Below, one piece after another: positions 53,775 to 61,975 of a stretch of 64,000 bases of DNA; positions within the stretch are counted from its first letter, which is position 1, and every line of letters starts with the position of its first letter. Both the position numbers and the translations under genes were made by a program. The notes under the pieces were generated by a model. That model searched no databases, was not told the origin of the DNA, and was given only the letters and a program-made list of their open reading frames with translations. This DNA comes from Mycolicibacterium duvalii (lineage in GTDB: Bacteria > Actinomycetota > Actinomycetes > Mycobacteriales > Mycobacteriaceae): positions 3,906,001-3,970,000 of the forward strand of contig NZ_AP022563.1 in assembly GCF_010726645.1 (NCBI RefSeq). The letters are read 5' to 3'.

Positions 53775-54623
53775 TCACGTGCCGCGGCGCAGCACGCTAC
53801 CCAGGCCCGCCGCCACCGCGCCGAGCACCACCAGTGCGACCCCCGCGACGATGGTGACGTTGAGCCAGTGATGCAGGCTGTCGATGGCGGATTCGACCAT
53901 CACCTCGGCGACCGTGCGGATGTCGCCCGTGGTGCGATCGAGCGCCGCGTCGAGAGGCCGGTCGGCGACCTCGATGCCCGCCCAGCCGGCAGCACCGACC
54001 AACAGAGCCGAAACCCCCAGCGCTGTCAGGGCTTTGCCACGCGAACGCGCTGCCGCGACCGTCAGCAACGCCAGCAGGACCGTCACCGCGGCGGCCCCGA
54101 TACTGATCCAGGGGCCCCACGACGCCAGCCACCGCAACTTGCCGGGGCGCAGTTCCGGGGAGTCGACGGTGATCGGGACGGTCATGGTGTCGGGCACCCG
54201 CAGATCCAGACTGCCCAGTGTCGCGTCGAACGACGGGTCGTTGAGCATGGGCGCGACGTCGATCAGCCACTGATCTGTCGAGTTGCCACTGGGCACCGCG
54301 CCGGTGAACATCCACCGATGCGCGATCCGGTTGGCCTGGCCGAACTGTCCGGCGAAGCCCTCGTTGTGGGTGTACGAGTCGGCCACCTGGCCGACCAGGC
54401 GCGGGTTGAGGGAGTAACCGTTGTCCTCGGCCAGCGTCACCGCTTGCGTGGCGAGCTCACTGGCCATCGCCTGCTGGAGCCGGGGGTCCCGAGCGGCCGA
54501 GGCAGCCAGCGAGGCGTACCCGTCCTCGTCGACGACCGTCGCCTGCGCCCACAGCGCCGGCACGGCCGCAGCCAGCGCGACGGTCGTGAGCAGCCACAAC
54601 AGCAGCGCAGCGAGAAAGCGCAT
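53775..54623 (-). CDS. membrane protein with extracytoplasmic domain
   Basis: A 282-residue protein with an N-terminal signal/anchor (RFLAALLLWLLTTVALAAAV), an extracytoplasmic part of about 150 residues (PALWAQATVVDEDGYASLAASAARD...), then three hydrophobic segments (WISIGAAAVTVLLALLTVAAA, LTALGVSALLVGAAGWAG, VTIVAGVALVVLGAVAAG). Not recognised by name. It lies 17 bases after the aldehyde dehydrogenase stop on the same strand, so it may be cotranscribed. Confidence 0.65.
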   Translation of the reverse strand: MRFLAALLLWLLTTVALAAAVPALWAQATVVDEDGYASLAASAARDPRLQQAMASELATQAVTLAEDNGYSLNPRLVGQVADSYTHNEGFAGQFGQANRIAHRWMFTGAVPSGNSTDQWLIDVAPMLNDPSFDATLGSLDLRVPDTMTVPITVDSPELRPGKLRWLASWGPWISIGAAAVTVLLALLTVAAARSRGKALTALGVSALLVGAAGWAGIEVADRPLDAALDRTTGDIRTVAEVMVESAIDSLHHWLNVTIVAGVALVVLGAVAAGLGSVLRRGT

Positions 54624-54640
54624 CGGTGTTGCGAGAGCGC

Positions 54641-56170
54641 CTATTTGGCCATCCGGCGGGGCCGGATCAGCGCGAGCTTGGTCATCATCGTGTTCATCCG
54701 CTGCAACGCCCGGTGCGAATTGTTGTAGTAGTTGCCGCCCGCACCGACGGCGGTACGCGGGCTGACGACGGTCTCCACCCGGCAGTACTTGCGCAGCCCC
54801 TCCGGGCCGCCGAACCGCGCTCCGATACCGGAGGTCTTCCAGCCGCCCATCGGCGCGGTGGTGCACATCAGGTTCGAGATCACGTCGTTGATGTTGACCC
54901 CGCCGCAATCAAGTTGCAGCGCAACCTCCTTGGCCCGGTCGACGTCCTTGGAGAACACCGCCGCCGAGAGCCCGTAGGGGCTGTCGTTGGCCAGCCGGAT
55001 CGCCTCGTCGGCCGAGGACACCTTCATGATCGGCAGCGTCGGACCGAAGGTCTCCTCGGTCATGCACGCCATCGAATGGTCCACGTCGACGAGCACCGTG
55101 GGCTCGAAGAAGCTACCCGACCCGGTGCCGCGCCTACCGCCGGTCAGCACCCGCGCTCCCTTGGCCAGTGCATCGGCGACATGCCGCTCGGCGACGTCGA
55201 CCTGGCTCTCGTCGATCATCGAACCGATGTCGTTGCCCGCGCCGCTGCCCACCGCCAGGTTCTTCACATCGCGCACCACCGCGTCGACGAACTGGTCGTA
55301 GACCTGCTCGAGCACGTAGACCCGCTCCACCGAGACACAGGTCTGGCCGGCGTTGAACATCGCTCCCCACACCGCGGCGTGTGCCGCCAGGTCGACGTCG
55401 GCGTCCTCGAGCACGATCATCGGATCCTTGCCGCCGAGTTCGAGACTCACCGGCGTGAGCCGACGCGCTGCGCGCTCCATCACTTTGGCGCCGGTCGCGC
55501 TCGACCCGGTGAACTGGATGAAGTCGGAGTTGTCGATGACCGCCTCGGAGACCGCCCGGGCCCCCTGCGCCAGCGCCAGCACGTCCGGCGCGCCCGAGTC
55601 CAGCCACCCGCGCAACAGCAACTCCGCGGTCAGTGGGGTGCGTTCCGACGGTTTGAGCAGCACCGCGCAACCGGCGGCCAACGCGCCGATCGCGTCCATC
55701 AACGCGTTGGCGACCGGATAGTTCCACGGCGCGATGATGCCGACGACCGGACGGGGGCGGTAGTGCACCGAGATCTTCTTGATGGACAGGAACGGCAGCG
55801 CGGCCGGCCGCGTCTCCGGCGCCAGCGCCTTCTCCATGGTCCGGATGTAGTACGAGGTGATCATCAGGATCAGCGGGACTTCCTGCGCGGCGTCGACGGC
55901 TGATTTGCCGGTCTCGGCGATCAGCAGTTCCTCGATTTCGCTGCGGTGGTCCCCGAGCCAGACCGCGTAGCGGGCCAGAACCTTGGCGCGGCCCTTGGCG
56001 CCGCGCGCCTCCCATTCGCGTTGGGCCGCGCGCAGCCCCGCGGCCAGGTGCGGCACGTCGGCCGGATCGGTCCAGTGCACCTCACCGGCCACTGCGCCGG
56101 TCGCCGGGTTCCTGATGGTGCCGGTGCCGGTGAACGGGTCGGGCAACTCAACGTCGGGCGTCGCGGTCAT
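54641..56170 (-). CDS. aldehyde dehydrogenase family protein
   Basis: NAD(P)-dependent oxidation of an aldehyde to the acid. The 509-residue protein has the catalytic Asn in IIAPWNYPVANALMD, the general-base Glu in VSLELGGKDPMIV, and the Cys in NAGQTCVSVERVYV, with ETFGPTLPIMKV late. The substrate is unknown; it differs from Rv0458-type dehydrogenases. The ATG at 56170 is preceded by TAGCAT and seven bases; an ATG three codons upstream is less likely. Confidence 0.85.
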   Translation of the reverse strand: MTATPDVELPDPFTGTGTIRNPATGAVAGEVHWTDPADVPHLAAGLRAAQREWEARGAKGRAKVLARYAVWLGDHRSEIEELLIAETGKSAVDAAQEVPLILMITSYYIRTMEKALAPETRPAALPFLSIKKISVHYRPRPVVGIIAPWNYPVANALMDAIGALAAGCAVLLKPSERTPLTAELLLRGWLDSGAPDVLALAQGARAVSEAVIDNSDFIQFTGSSATGAKVMERAARRLTPVSLELGGKDPMIVLEDADVDLAAHAAVWGAMFNAGQTCVSVERVYVLEQVYDQFVDAVVRDVKNLAVGSGAGNDIGSMIDESQVDVAERHVADALAKGARVLTGGRRGTGSGSFFEPTVLVDVDHSMACMTEETFGPTLPIMKVSSADEAIRLANDSPYGLSAAVFSKDVDRAKEVALQLDCGGVNINDVISNLMCTTAPMGGWKTSGIGARFGGPEGLRKYCRVETVVSPRTAVGAGGNYYNNSHRALQRMNTMMTKLALIRPRRMAK

Positions 56171-56177
56171 GACGTCC

Positions 56178-56183
56178 ATGCTA
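56178..56183 (-). promoter_or_regulatory. -10 box before the aldehyde dehydrogenase
   Basis: TAGCAT on the minus strand, seven bases before ATG 56170. Leaderless arrangement. Confidence 0.45.
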
Positions 56184-56224
56184 ACGACCGCTGTGACATG
56201 GGTCTCGCGCCGTGTTGACAGGCG

Positions 56225-56743
56225 TCAAGGCCTGGGCGTGATACCCCGGAGGTAGGCCGCTTGGCCCAGATGCTGGGCTGCGTCGTCGACGATGCTGACC
56301 AACCGGGCGCTGGCCGTCACCGGCGGGTTCCAGTTCCGGTCGACGACGCGGCCCAGTTCTTCGGCCGTCACCGAGGCGACATACTGCAGCGACTCCCGGT
56401 GCACGGCGTGGTAGTAGCCGGCCAGCAGGTCGGCCGGCGCCTTGACCTTGCCGACGTCCTCCGGAGTGTGGCCGTACCCGTGCGCATCCCGCGGCAGGTC
56501 CAGCGCGAAGCGGTCCACCCAGCCGTCACGGAACCACACCTGCTCGGCGCCGGCGAGGTCGCACACCTGGGCGTCCTGAATGCGCGCGCTGTGCCAGATC
56601 AGCCACGCGATCGTGTTGGCCTCCGGCGTCGGGCGGTACAGGGCGACCTCGTCGGTCAGGCCGTCGGTCAGGTCGTCGACATGCTCGATCAGCCGGGTGA
56701 AGAAGTCGCGCAGCAGTTCGCGGGAAGCGTCAGCGTCGGACAT
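56225..56743 (-). CDS. DinB-superfamily protein (mycothiol-dependent type)
   Basis: A 172-residue DinB four-helix protein (DUF664/mycothiol S-transferase class). Family marks are NTIAWLIWHSARIQD with a metal-ligand His and the C-terminal SIVDDAAQHLGQAAYLRG with another His. Such proteins use mycothiol in detoxification or isomerisation, which suits a mycothiol-making organism (mshA at 15 kb). The ATG at 56743 is preceded by TAGCGT and six bases. A GTG one codon earlier is also possible. Confidence 0.7.
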   Translation of the reverse strand: MSDADASRELLRDFFTRLIEHVDDLTDGLTDEVALYRPTPEANTIAWLIWHSARIQDAQVCDLAGAEQVWFRDGWVDRFALDLPRDAHGYGHTPEDVGKVKAPADLLAGYYHAVHRESLQYVASVTAEELGRVVDRNWNPPVTASARLVSIVDDAAQHLGQAAYLRGITPRP

Positions 56744-56752
56744 CACTCCACG

Positions 56753-57148
56753 CTACGCCCGCCGCTCCGGCCCGCCGCCGTGGAACACCGCTTCGACGTT
56801 GTTGCCATCCGGGTCACGTACGAACGCCCCGTAATAGTTCTGGTGGTACTCGGGCCACAGCCGCGGCTCGTGCAGCGGCTCGGCCCCCAGCGCCAGCGCT
56901 GTCTGGTAGAACGCCTGCACCGACTCGGGGTCCTTGGCGGCGAACGCGACATGCACCTCGCGGTTCGGGCCCGCGACGTTGCCCTCCGACGCGTCGGCGA
57001 TCCAGAAGGCGGGGTGGCCGTCCGCGCCGTACCCGATCGCCACTCCGACGTCCATCTGCCTGGAGTAACCGAGGACCCCGAGCACCTTGTCGTAGAAGGT
57101 CTTCGAGCTGTCCCAATCGGCGCAGTTGATTCCGAAGTGGTCGATCAT
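56753..57148 (-). CDS. glyoxalase/VOC family protein
   Basis: A 131-residue VOC-fold protein with two beta-alpha-beta-beta-beta units. It has metal-ligand-like MIDHFGINCAD, a middle HVAFAAKD, and YGAFVRDPDGNNVEAVFHGG at the C-terminus, matching glyoxalase/dioxygenase ligands. Substrate unknown. The ATG at 57148 is preceded by TACGGT and six bases. It diverges from the amidohydrolase with 22 bases between start codons. Confidence 0.75.
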   Translation of the reverse strand: MIDHFGINCADWDSSKTFYDKVLGVLGYSRQMDVGVAIGYGADGHPAFWIADASEGNVAGPNREVHVAFAAKDPESVQAFYQTALALGAEPLHEPRLWPEYHQNYYGAFVRDPDGNNVEAVFHGGGPERRA

Positions 57149-57154
57149 GGCCTC

Positions 57155-57164
57155 ACCGTACATT
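57155..57164. promoter_or_regulatory. bidirectional promoter core with -10 boxes sharing TA
   Basis: ACCGTACATT gives TACATT rightwards and TACGGT leftwards, sharing TA at 57159-57160. Each is six bases from its start codon (ATG 57171 and ATG 57148). Confidence 0.6.
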
Positions 57165-57170
57165 CGTCGT

Positions 57171-58898
57171 ATGACATTCGATCTGCTGATTCGCAACGGC
57201 ACCATCGTCGACGGATCGGGCGGCGAACCCGTCGTCGGGGACGTCGCGGTGCGCGACGGGATCATCGTCGGAATCGGCGCCGGCCTCGACGGCGACGCCG
57301 ACCGCGTCATCGACGCCACCGGGCTGCTGATCACACCGGGCTTCGTCGATCTGCACACCCACTACGACGGGCAGGCCATCTGGTCGGACCGGCTGACCCC
57401 CTCGTCGGCACACGGCGTCACCACCGCCGTCATGGGCAACTGCGGCGTCGGCTTCGCGCCGTGCCGGCCCGAGGACCACGACGTGCTCGTCGACGTGATG
57501 GCCGGCGTCGAGGACATCCCGGGTGTGGTGATGGTCGACGGGCTGCCGTGGCACTGGGAGACGTTCCCGGAGTTCCTCGACGCGCTGGAATCGCGGCCGC
57601 GCGACATCGATGTGGCGGCGCTGCTGCCGCACTCGCCGCTGCGGGTGTACGTGATGGGCCGGCGCGGGGTGGAGCGCGAACCGGCCACCACCGAAGACCT
57701 CGACCTGATGCGCAAGCTGGCCGAGGAGGCGGTCCGGGCCGGCGCGCTGGGCTTCGCGTCGTCACGCTTCACGCTGCACAAGACCGAGAGCGGCCGGCCG
57801 ATTCCCAGCTACGACGCCGACCGGTCGGAGATCGAGGCGATCGCCCGGGGCGTCGAAGCGGGGGGCGGAGGTCTGATCCAGTTCGTGCCCGACCTGGTCG
57901 CCGGTGACTACGAGCCGGTGTTGCGCACGGTCTTCGACGTCGCTGCCGAAGTCGGCCTGCCGGTCACCTTCACGCTGGCGATCGGCAACGCCGGCGAGCC
58001 GTTCTTCCTCGACGCACTGACCATGGTCGAGAAGGCCAACGCAAACGGAGGCGATATCACCGCGCAGATCTTCCCCCGGCCCATCGGCCTGGTGCTGGGC
58101 CTCGAGCTGTCGGGCAACCCGTTCGTGATGTACCCGAGCTTCCGGGAGATCGCCGCGCTCCCGCTGGCCGAGAAGGTCGCCGAGATGCGCAAACCCGAGG
58201 TGCGGCAACGGATCCTGGGCGACAAGCCGGCCTCCGACGGGCACCCGCTGATGTTCGCGGCGCAAGCGTGGGACTACATGTTCCCACTGACAGACCCGCC
58301 GAATTACGAACCGGCGCCGTCGGATTCGATCGGCGCCCGCGCCCGCGCACGGGGGGTGAGCCCGCTCGAGGAAGCCTACGACCGGCTGCTCGACGACGAC
58401 GGCCACGCCATGCTCCTGGTCACCCTGGCCAACTTCCGCGACGGCAGCCTGGACACCGTCGCCGACCTGATCCGCCGTGACGATGTGGTTCTGGGCCTCG
58501 GCGACGGGGGCGCACACTACGGAATGATCTGCGACGCAAGCTTTCCGACCTACATGCTGACCCACTGGGTGCGCGACCGGCCGACGGGCCGGTTGTCGAT
58601 TCCCGAGGCGGTCCGCGAGCTGACCTCGGTGCCCGCGCGGGTCGCCGGGCTGCACGACCGGGGACGAATCGCGGTGGGCTACAAAGCCGATCTCAACGTG
58701 ATCGATCCCGACGCGATACGTCTGCACCGGCCGGTGATCCGCCGGGATCTGCCCGCGGGCGGCCGCCGCCTGGACCAGACTGCCGACGGTTATGTCGCCA
58801 CCGTGGTCTCCGGCGCGGTGATCGCCGAGAACGGGATCCCCACCGACGCCCGGCCCGGCCGGCTGATCCGCGGGCGCCGGCCGGTCCCGCAAGTCTGA
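57171..58898 (+). CDS. N-acyl-D-amino-acid deacylase-like amidohydrolase
   Basis: A 575-residue amidohydrolase-superfamily enzyme. The metal-binding DLHTHYDGQ has His62 and His64; a further segment is GNCGVGFAPCRPEDH. The arrangement and N-terminal DLLIRNGTIVDGSG are those of D-aminoacylase/dihydroorotase-like TIM barrels (D-aminoacylase family). Substrate may be an N-acyl D-amino acid, but this is inferred. It diverges from the VOC gene. Confidence 0.75.
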   Translation: MTFDLLIRNGTIVDGSGGEPVVGDVAVRDGIIVGIGAGLDGDADRVIDATGLLITPGFVDLHTHYDGQAIWSDRLTPSSAHGVTTAVMGNCGVGFAPCRPEDHDVLVDVMAGVEDIPGVVMVDGLPWHWETFPEFLDALESRPRDIDVAALLPHSPLRVYVMGRRGVEREPATTEDLDLMRKLAEEAVRAGALGFASSRFTLHKTESGRPIPSYDADRSEIEAIARGVEAGGGGLIQFVPDLVAGDYEPVLRTVFDVAAEVGLPVTFTLAIGNAGEPFFLDALTMVEKANANGGDITAQIFPRPIGLVLGLELSGNPFVMYPSFREIAALPLAEKVAEMRKPEVRQRILGDKPASDGHPLMFAAQAWDYMFPLTDPPNYEPAPSDSIGARARARGVSPLEEAYDRLLDDDGHAMLLVTLANFRDGSLDTVADLIRRDDVVLGLGDGGAHYGMICDASFPTYMLTHWVRDRPTGRLSIPEAVRELTSVPARVAGLHDRGRIAVGYKADLNVIDPDAIRLHRPVIRRDLPAGGRRLDQTADGYVATVVSGAVIAENGIPTDARPGRLIRGRRPVPQV

Positions 58899-58962
58899 TG
58901 ACCCCGAGGTGGCGAATGCAATAACGCTGTCTCACAACCTGTTTACCCGGGCCCGCAGTGGC

Positions 58963-58968
58963 TAGCCT
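58963..58968 (+). promoter_or_regulatory. -10 box before the AI-2E permease gene
   Basis: TAGCCT, six bases before the ATG at 58975. Confidence 0.5.
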
Positions 58969-58974
58969 GGACCG

Positions 58975-60126
58975 ATGGAAAACTCCCCCGCCTCCGACCC
59001 GGTGCTCGACGCAGTTCCGCTGCTGGTACGAAAGACGACAGCGTGGGCGTGGCGGCTGCTCGTCATCGGCGCTGCACTGGTTGCGGTCATCTGGGTGGTC
59101 GCTCAGGTGCAGCTCATCGTCGTGTCGGTGGCGATCTCGATCATCCTGACCGCCCTGTTCGTGCCGCAGGTCGACCGGTTGACGCGGTGGGGTGTCCCGC
59201 GTGGCCTGTCGGTGGCCTTGGTGCTGGTCATCAGCGGCGCACTGCTCGGCGGGGTGCTGACGTTCGTGGTCACCCAGCTGATCGCGGGCCTGCCCGAACT
59301 GAGTGGTCAGGTGACACGCAGCATCGCCGCGCTCACCGATTGGCTCACCGAGGGTCCTCTCGGGTTGAGCCGCGAGCAGATCGACAGCGCGGCCAACGCC
59401 GCGATCTCGGCGATCACCGACAACCAGACGCGGCTGACCACGGGTGCCATCTCCACCGCGACGACCGTCACCCAGATCGTCACCGCGACCTTCCTGATCT
59501 TGTTCACCGTGATCTTCCTGCTCTACGGCGGGCGGGGCATCTGGGCCTACGTCACCCAGATCATCCCGGAGACGGCACGCGAACGAGTGCGCGAGGCCGG
59601 CAAGACCGGTTTCGGGTCCCTGACCGGGTTCGTGCGGGCCACTTTCCTCGTTGCGCTGGTCGACGCGGTGGGCATCGGCGTCGGCCTGGCGATCATGGGT
59701 GTGCCGCTGGCGCTCCCGCTGGCGTCGCTGGTCTTCCTCGGCGCCTTCATCCCGGTGGTCGGAGCCGTGGTCACCGGGTTCCTGGCCGTCGTCGTCGCGC
59801 TGTTGTCGAAGGGCTTCCTGATCGCCGCGCTGACGCTCGCGCTGGTGCTGGCGGTGCAGCAGCTCGAGGGAAATGTGTTGCAACCGTTCATCATGGGTCG
59901 CGCGGTGCGCCTGCACCCGCTGGCGGTGTTGTTGGCGATCACCGCGGGCGCGGTGCTGGCCGGGATCATCGGCGCGCTGCTGGCAGTGCCGTTGCTGGCC
60001 TTCATCAACAGCGCCGGCAAACGCCTGCTCACCGGCGATGACCCCGACGACCCCGGTGACGGGGTCGACACCGAAGCCGAGGACGCGGAGCCCGCCCCCG
60101 AGAGCGAGACGGAGCCTTCCGCATGA
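58975..60126 (+). CDS. AI-2E (TqsA/YdiK) family transporter
   Basis: A 383-residue membrane protein of the AI-2E transporter family with about seven to eight hydrophobic segments (WRLLVIGAALVAVIWVVAQV, VALVLVISGALLGGVL, IVTATFLILFTVIFLLYGG and others) and the conserved QQLEGNVLQPFIMGRAV late. The C-terminus is acidic (DDPDDPGDGVDTEAEDAEP). The transported substance is unclear; the family name does not prove AI-2. It overlaps the next gene by four bases (ATGA). Confidence 0.8.
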   Translation: MENSPASDPVLDAVPLLVRKTTAWAWRLLVIGAALVAVIWVVAQVQLIVVSVAISIILTALFVPQVDRLTRWGVPRGLSVALVLVISGALLGGVLTFVVTQLIAGLPELSGQVTRSIAALTDWLTEGPLGLSREQIDSAANAAISAITDNQTRLTTGAISTATTVTQIVTATFLILFTVIFLLYGGRGIWAYVTQIIPETARERVREAGKTGFGSLTGFVRATFLVALVDAVGIGVGLAIMGVPLALPLASLVFLGAFIPVVGAVVTGFLAVVVALLSKGFLIAALTLALVLAVQQLEGNVLQPFIMGRAVRLHPLAVLLAITAGAVLAGIIGALLAVPLLAFINSAGKRLLTGDDPDDPGDGVDTEAEDAEPAPESETEPSA

Positions 60127-60671
60127 GCCGGGTCGCGCCGCTGCGCCCGCCGTACAGCGACGCCGATGCAGCAGGCATCAACAGCTGGGGGCATCCCGAC
60201 CGCACCTACGAGCCGCTGCTGCTGGTCCGCTGCCTGCAGCGACATCCGGCTCTGGCGGCCAAGCTGCGCAAACTCGGCGAGTCGCTGTATGTGGATGCTC
60301 AGCTGCCGCCGCGAGTGCGCACCCTGGCGATCCTGCGCATCTGCGCTCTGCTCGGTTGCGCCTACGAGTGGGGCGGGCAGGCCGCCTTCTGGGGTCCGCT
60401 GGCCGGGGTGTCCGGCGCCGAGTGCGACGCACTGGTCACCGGAATCGATCCGGGATGGTCACAGGACGAACGCGTGCTCATCGCCGCGGTAGACGAGGTG
60501 GAGCGCACCGGATCCTGGGCAGCACAGACCTGGGATGCTCTGGGCGCCACATTATCTGAGGAACAGCGCATGGAGTTACTCATCGCTGTCGGCTGGTACC
60601 GGACCATCTGCACGTTGTGCAACGGACTCGATCTGCCGATCGAGGAGTGGATGCGCCGCTGGCCGATCTAG
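60123..60671 (+). CDS. carboxymuconolactone decarboxylase-like protein
   Basis: A 182-residue CMD/AhpD-fold protein, the second in the window. The core RVRTLAILRICALLGCAYEWGGQAAF keeps one Cys where AhpD has CxxC, and the His is replaced. Two other cysteines lie at TICTLCNG near the end. It is coupled to the transporter gene by ATGA and probably shares its transcript. Activity unknown. Confidence 0.7.
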   Translation: MSRVAPLRPPYSDADAAGINSWGHPDRTYEPLLLVRCLQRHPALAAKLRKLGESLYVDAQLPPRVRTLAILRICALLGCAYEWGGQAAFWGPLAGVSGAECDALVTGIDPGWSQDERVLIAAVDEVERTGSWAAQTWDALGATLSEEQRMELLIAVGWYRTICTLCNGLDLPIEEWMRRWPI

Positions 60672-61487
60672 CGGCGCCGGCGGCGCAGCGCGGGATGGCG
60701 GCTGGCCAACAGCGGTAGCAGCAGCCGGCGCGGCATGAACTCGAACAGCCGCGCCGGAATCTCGTTCTGCAGACCCGGGATCACCGCACCACGGTCCTCG
60801 GCCAGGGCGTCGATACCGGCCTTGGCGACGGCGCGCGACGGCATCCACAGCTGCTTCGGAAACGCCGACGCGAAGGTGCGCTCGTCCATGCCGGCGGTCT
60901 GCAGGAATTCGGTGCGCACCGGGCCAGGGTGCAACGCGGCCACGGTGACGCCGGTACCCGCCAGCTCCCCGCGCAGCCCGTCGGTGTAGGTGCGGACGAA
61001 CGCCTTGGTGCCGGCATACCCGGACTGGCCGGGGAACGGCTGGAAACCCGCGGTGGAACCGACGTTGAGAATCGCACCGCGTCCACGCGGCACCATCTGC
61101 TGCACCGCCCGGGTGGTCAGGTCGATGAGGGCCTCGACGTTGACCCGCACCTGGGCGACCTCGGCCTCCGGCGTCGACTCGGCCACCGGCCCGATGGTGC
61201 CGATGCCGGCGTTGTTGACAAGCACGTCGACGGTGAGGCCGCGGCGCGCCACCTCCGCGAGCAGATCGGCGCGGGCCGCCGCGTCGGCGACGTCGCAGGC
61301 GACCACTTCGACGCGCACCGCGCCGGACAGTTCCTCGGCCAGCGCACGCAGCCGGTCCTCGCGGCGCGCCACCAGCGTGACGCCATGCCCCCGCCCAGCG
61401 AGTTCGCGTTGCGAGATCAGCACCGATCCCGGCGGAGGCTCCGGTGACCACGGCGGTGGTGTCAGGTGAGGGGGCGGGGAGAGGCAT
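60668..61487 (-). pseudogene. short-chain dehydrogenase broken by a one-base insertion
   Basis: The N-terminal frame starts at ATG 61487 and reads TTAVVTGASAGIGADLA, then turns to nonsense; the rest reads ELAGRGHGVTLVARREDRLR in another frame and ends at 60668. The two parts fit one SDR with GASAGIG, NNAGIGTIG, the Ser in ILNVGSTAGF and YAGTKAF. Removing one base of the TT at 61409-61410 restores the frame (LARELAGRG). Either the gene is dead or this is a sequencing error. Total length would be about 272 residues. Confidence 0.75.
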
Positions 61488-61494
61488 GCCGATA

Positions 61495-61504
61495 AACGTA
61501 CGCT
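61495..61504. promoter_or_regulatory. bidirectional promoter core with -10 boxes sharing TA
   Basis: AACGTACGCT gives TACGCT rightwards (six bases before ATG 61511) and TACGTT leftwards (seven bases before ATG 61487), sharing TA at 61499-61500. Confidence 0.6.
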
Positions 61505-61510
61505 CGGCCC

Positions 61511-61879
61511 ATGAGCGTCAAGGTGGACATCGACCGGTTGGCCGACACCCTCGGCGACTTCGCGTACGCCTATCTGGTCACTGTCGACGACGACTTCCAC
61601 GCCCACACCGTCGCCGTCGACCCGGTGCTGGCCGACGGCGTGCTGCGGATCGAGTCGGTGGGCAACCGCACCCGACGCAACGCGTCCGCGCATCCGGACG
61701 TGACGCTGGTATGGCCGCCCCGTGAGCCCGGCGGCTACACGTTGATCGTCGACGGCCAGGCCGGTATCGACGGCGGCGGCCTGCAGGTCCGGCCGGCCGG
61801 CGCGGTGCTGCACCGCAAAGCGGGTCCCGACTCCCCCGCACCGGCCTCTGGTTGCGGCGACGACTGCGTGCCGCTTTAG
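61511..61879 (+). CDS. pyridoxamine 5'-phosphate oxidase-like split-barrel protein
   Basis: A 122-residue FMN-binding split-barrel protein: VDIDRLADTLGDFAYAYLVTVDDDFHAHTVAV at the N-terminus and VGNRTRRNASAHPDVTLVWPP. Some in this superfamily bind F420 or FMN and reduce small ligands. The C-terminus has SGCGDDCVPL with two cysteines. It diverges from the broken SDR gene. Activity unknown. Confidence 0.65.
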   Translation: MSVKVDIDRLADTLGDFAYAYLVTVDDDFHAHTVAVDPVLADGVLRIESVGNRTRRNASAHPDVTLVWPPREPGGYTLIVDGQAGIDGGGLQVRPAGAVLHRKAGPDSPAPASGCGDDCVPL

Positions 61880-61975
61880 CGCCGTCCACTCCGAGGGCGC
61901 GGCTACGCGACTCGGTTATCCCCAGATCGCAGAATCGGCCTACCGCTGTCAGGAACCGTTCGCTGCTATGGAGCG

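Noticed and set aside
60668..61487. Programmed frameshift in the SDR gene
   Set aside because: No slippery heptamer or downstream structure was seen, and SDRs are not known to use one.
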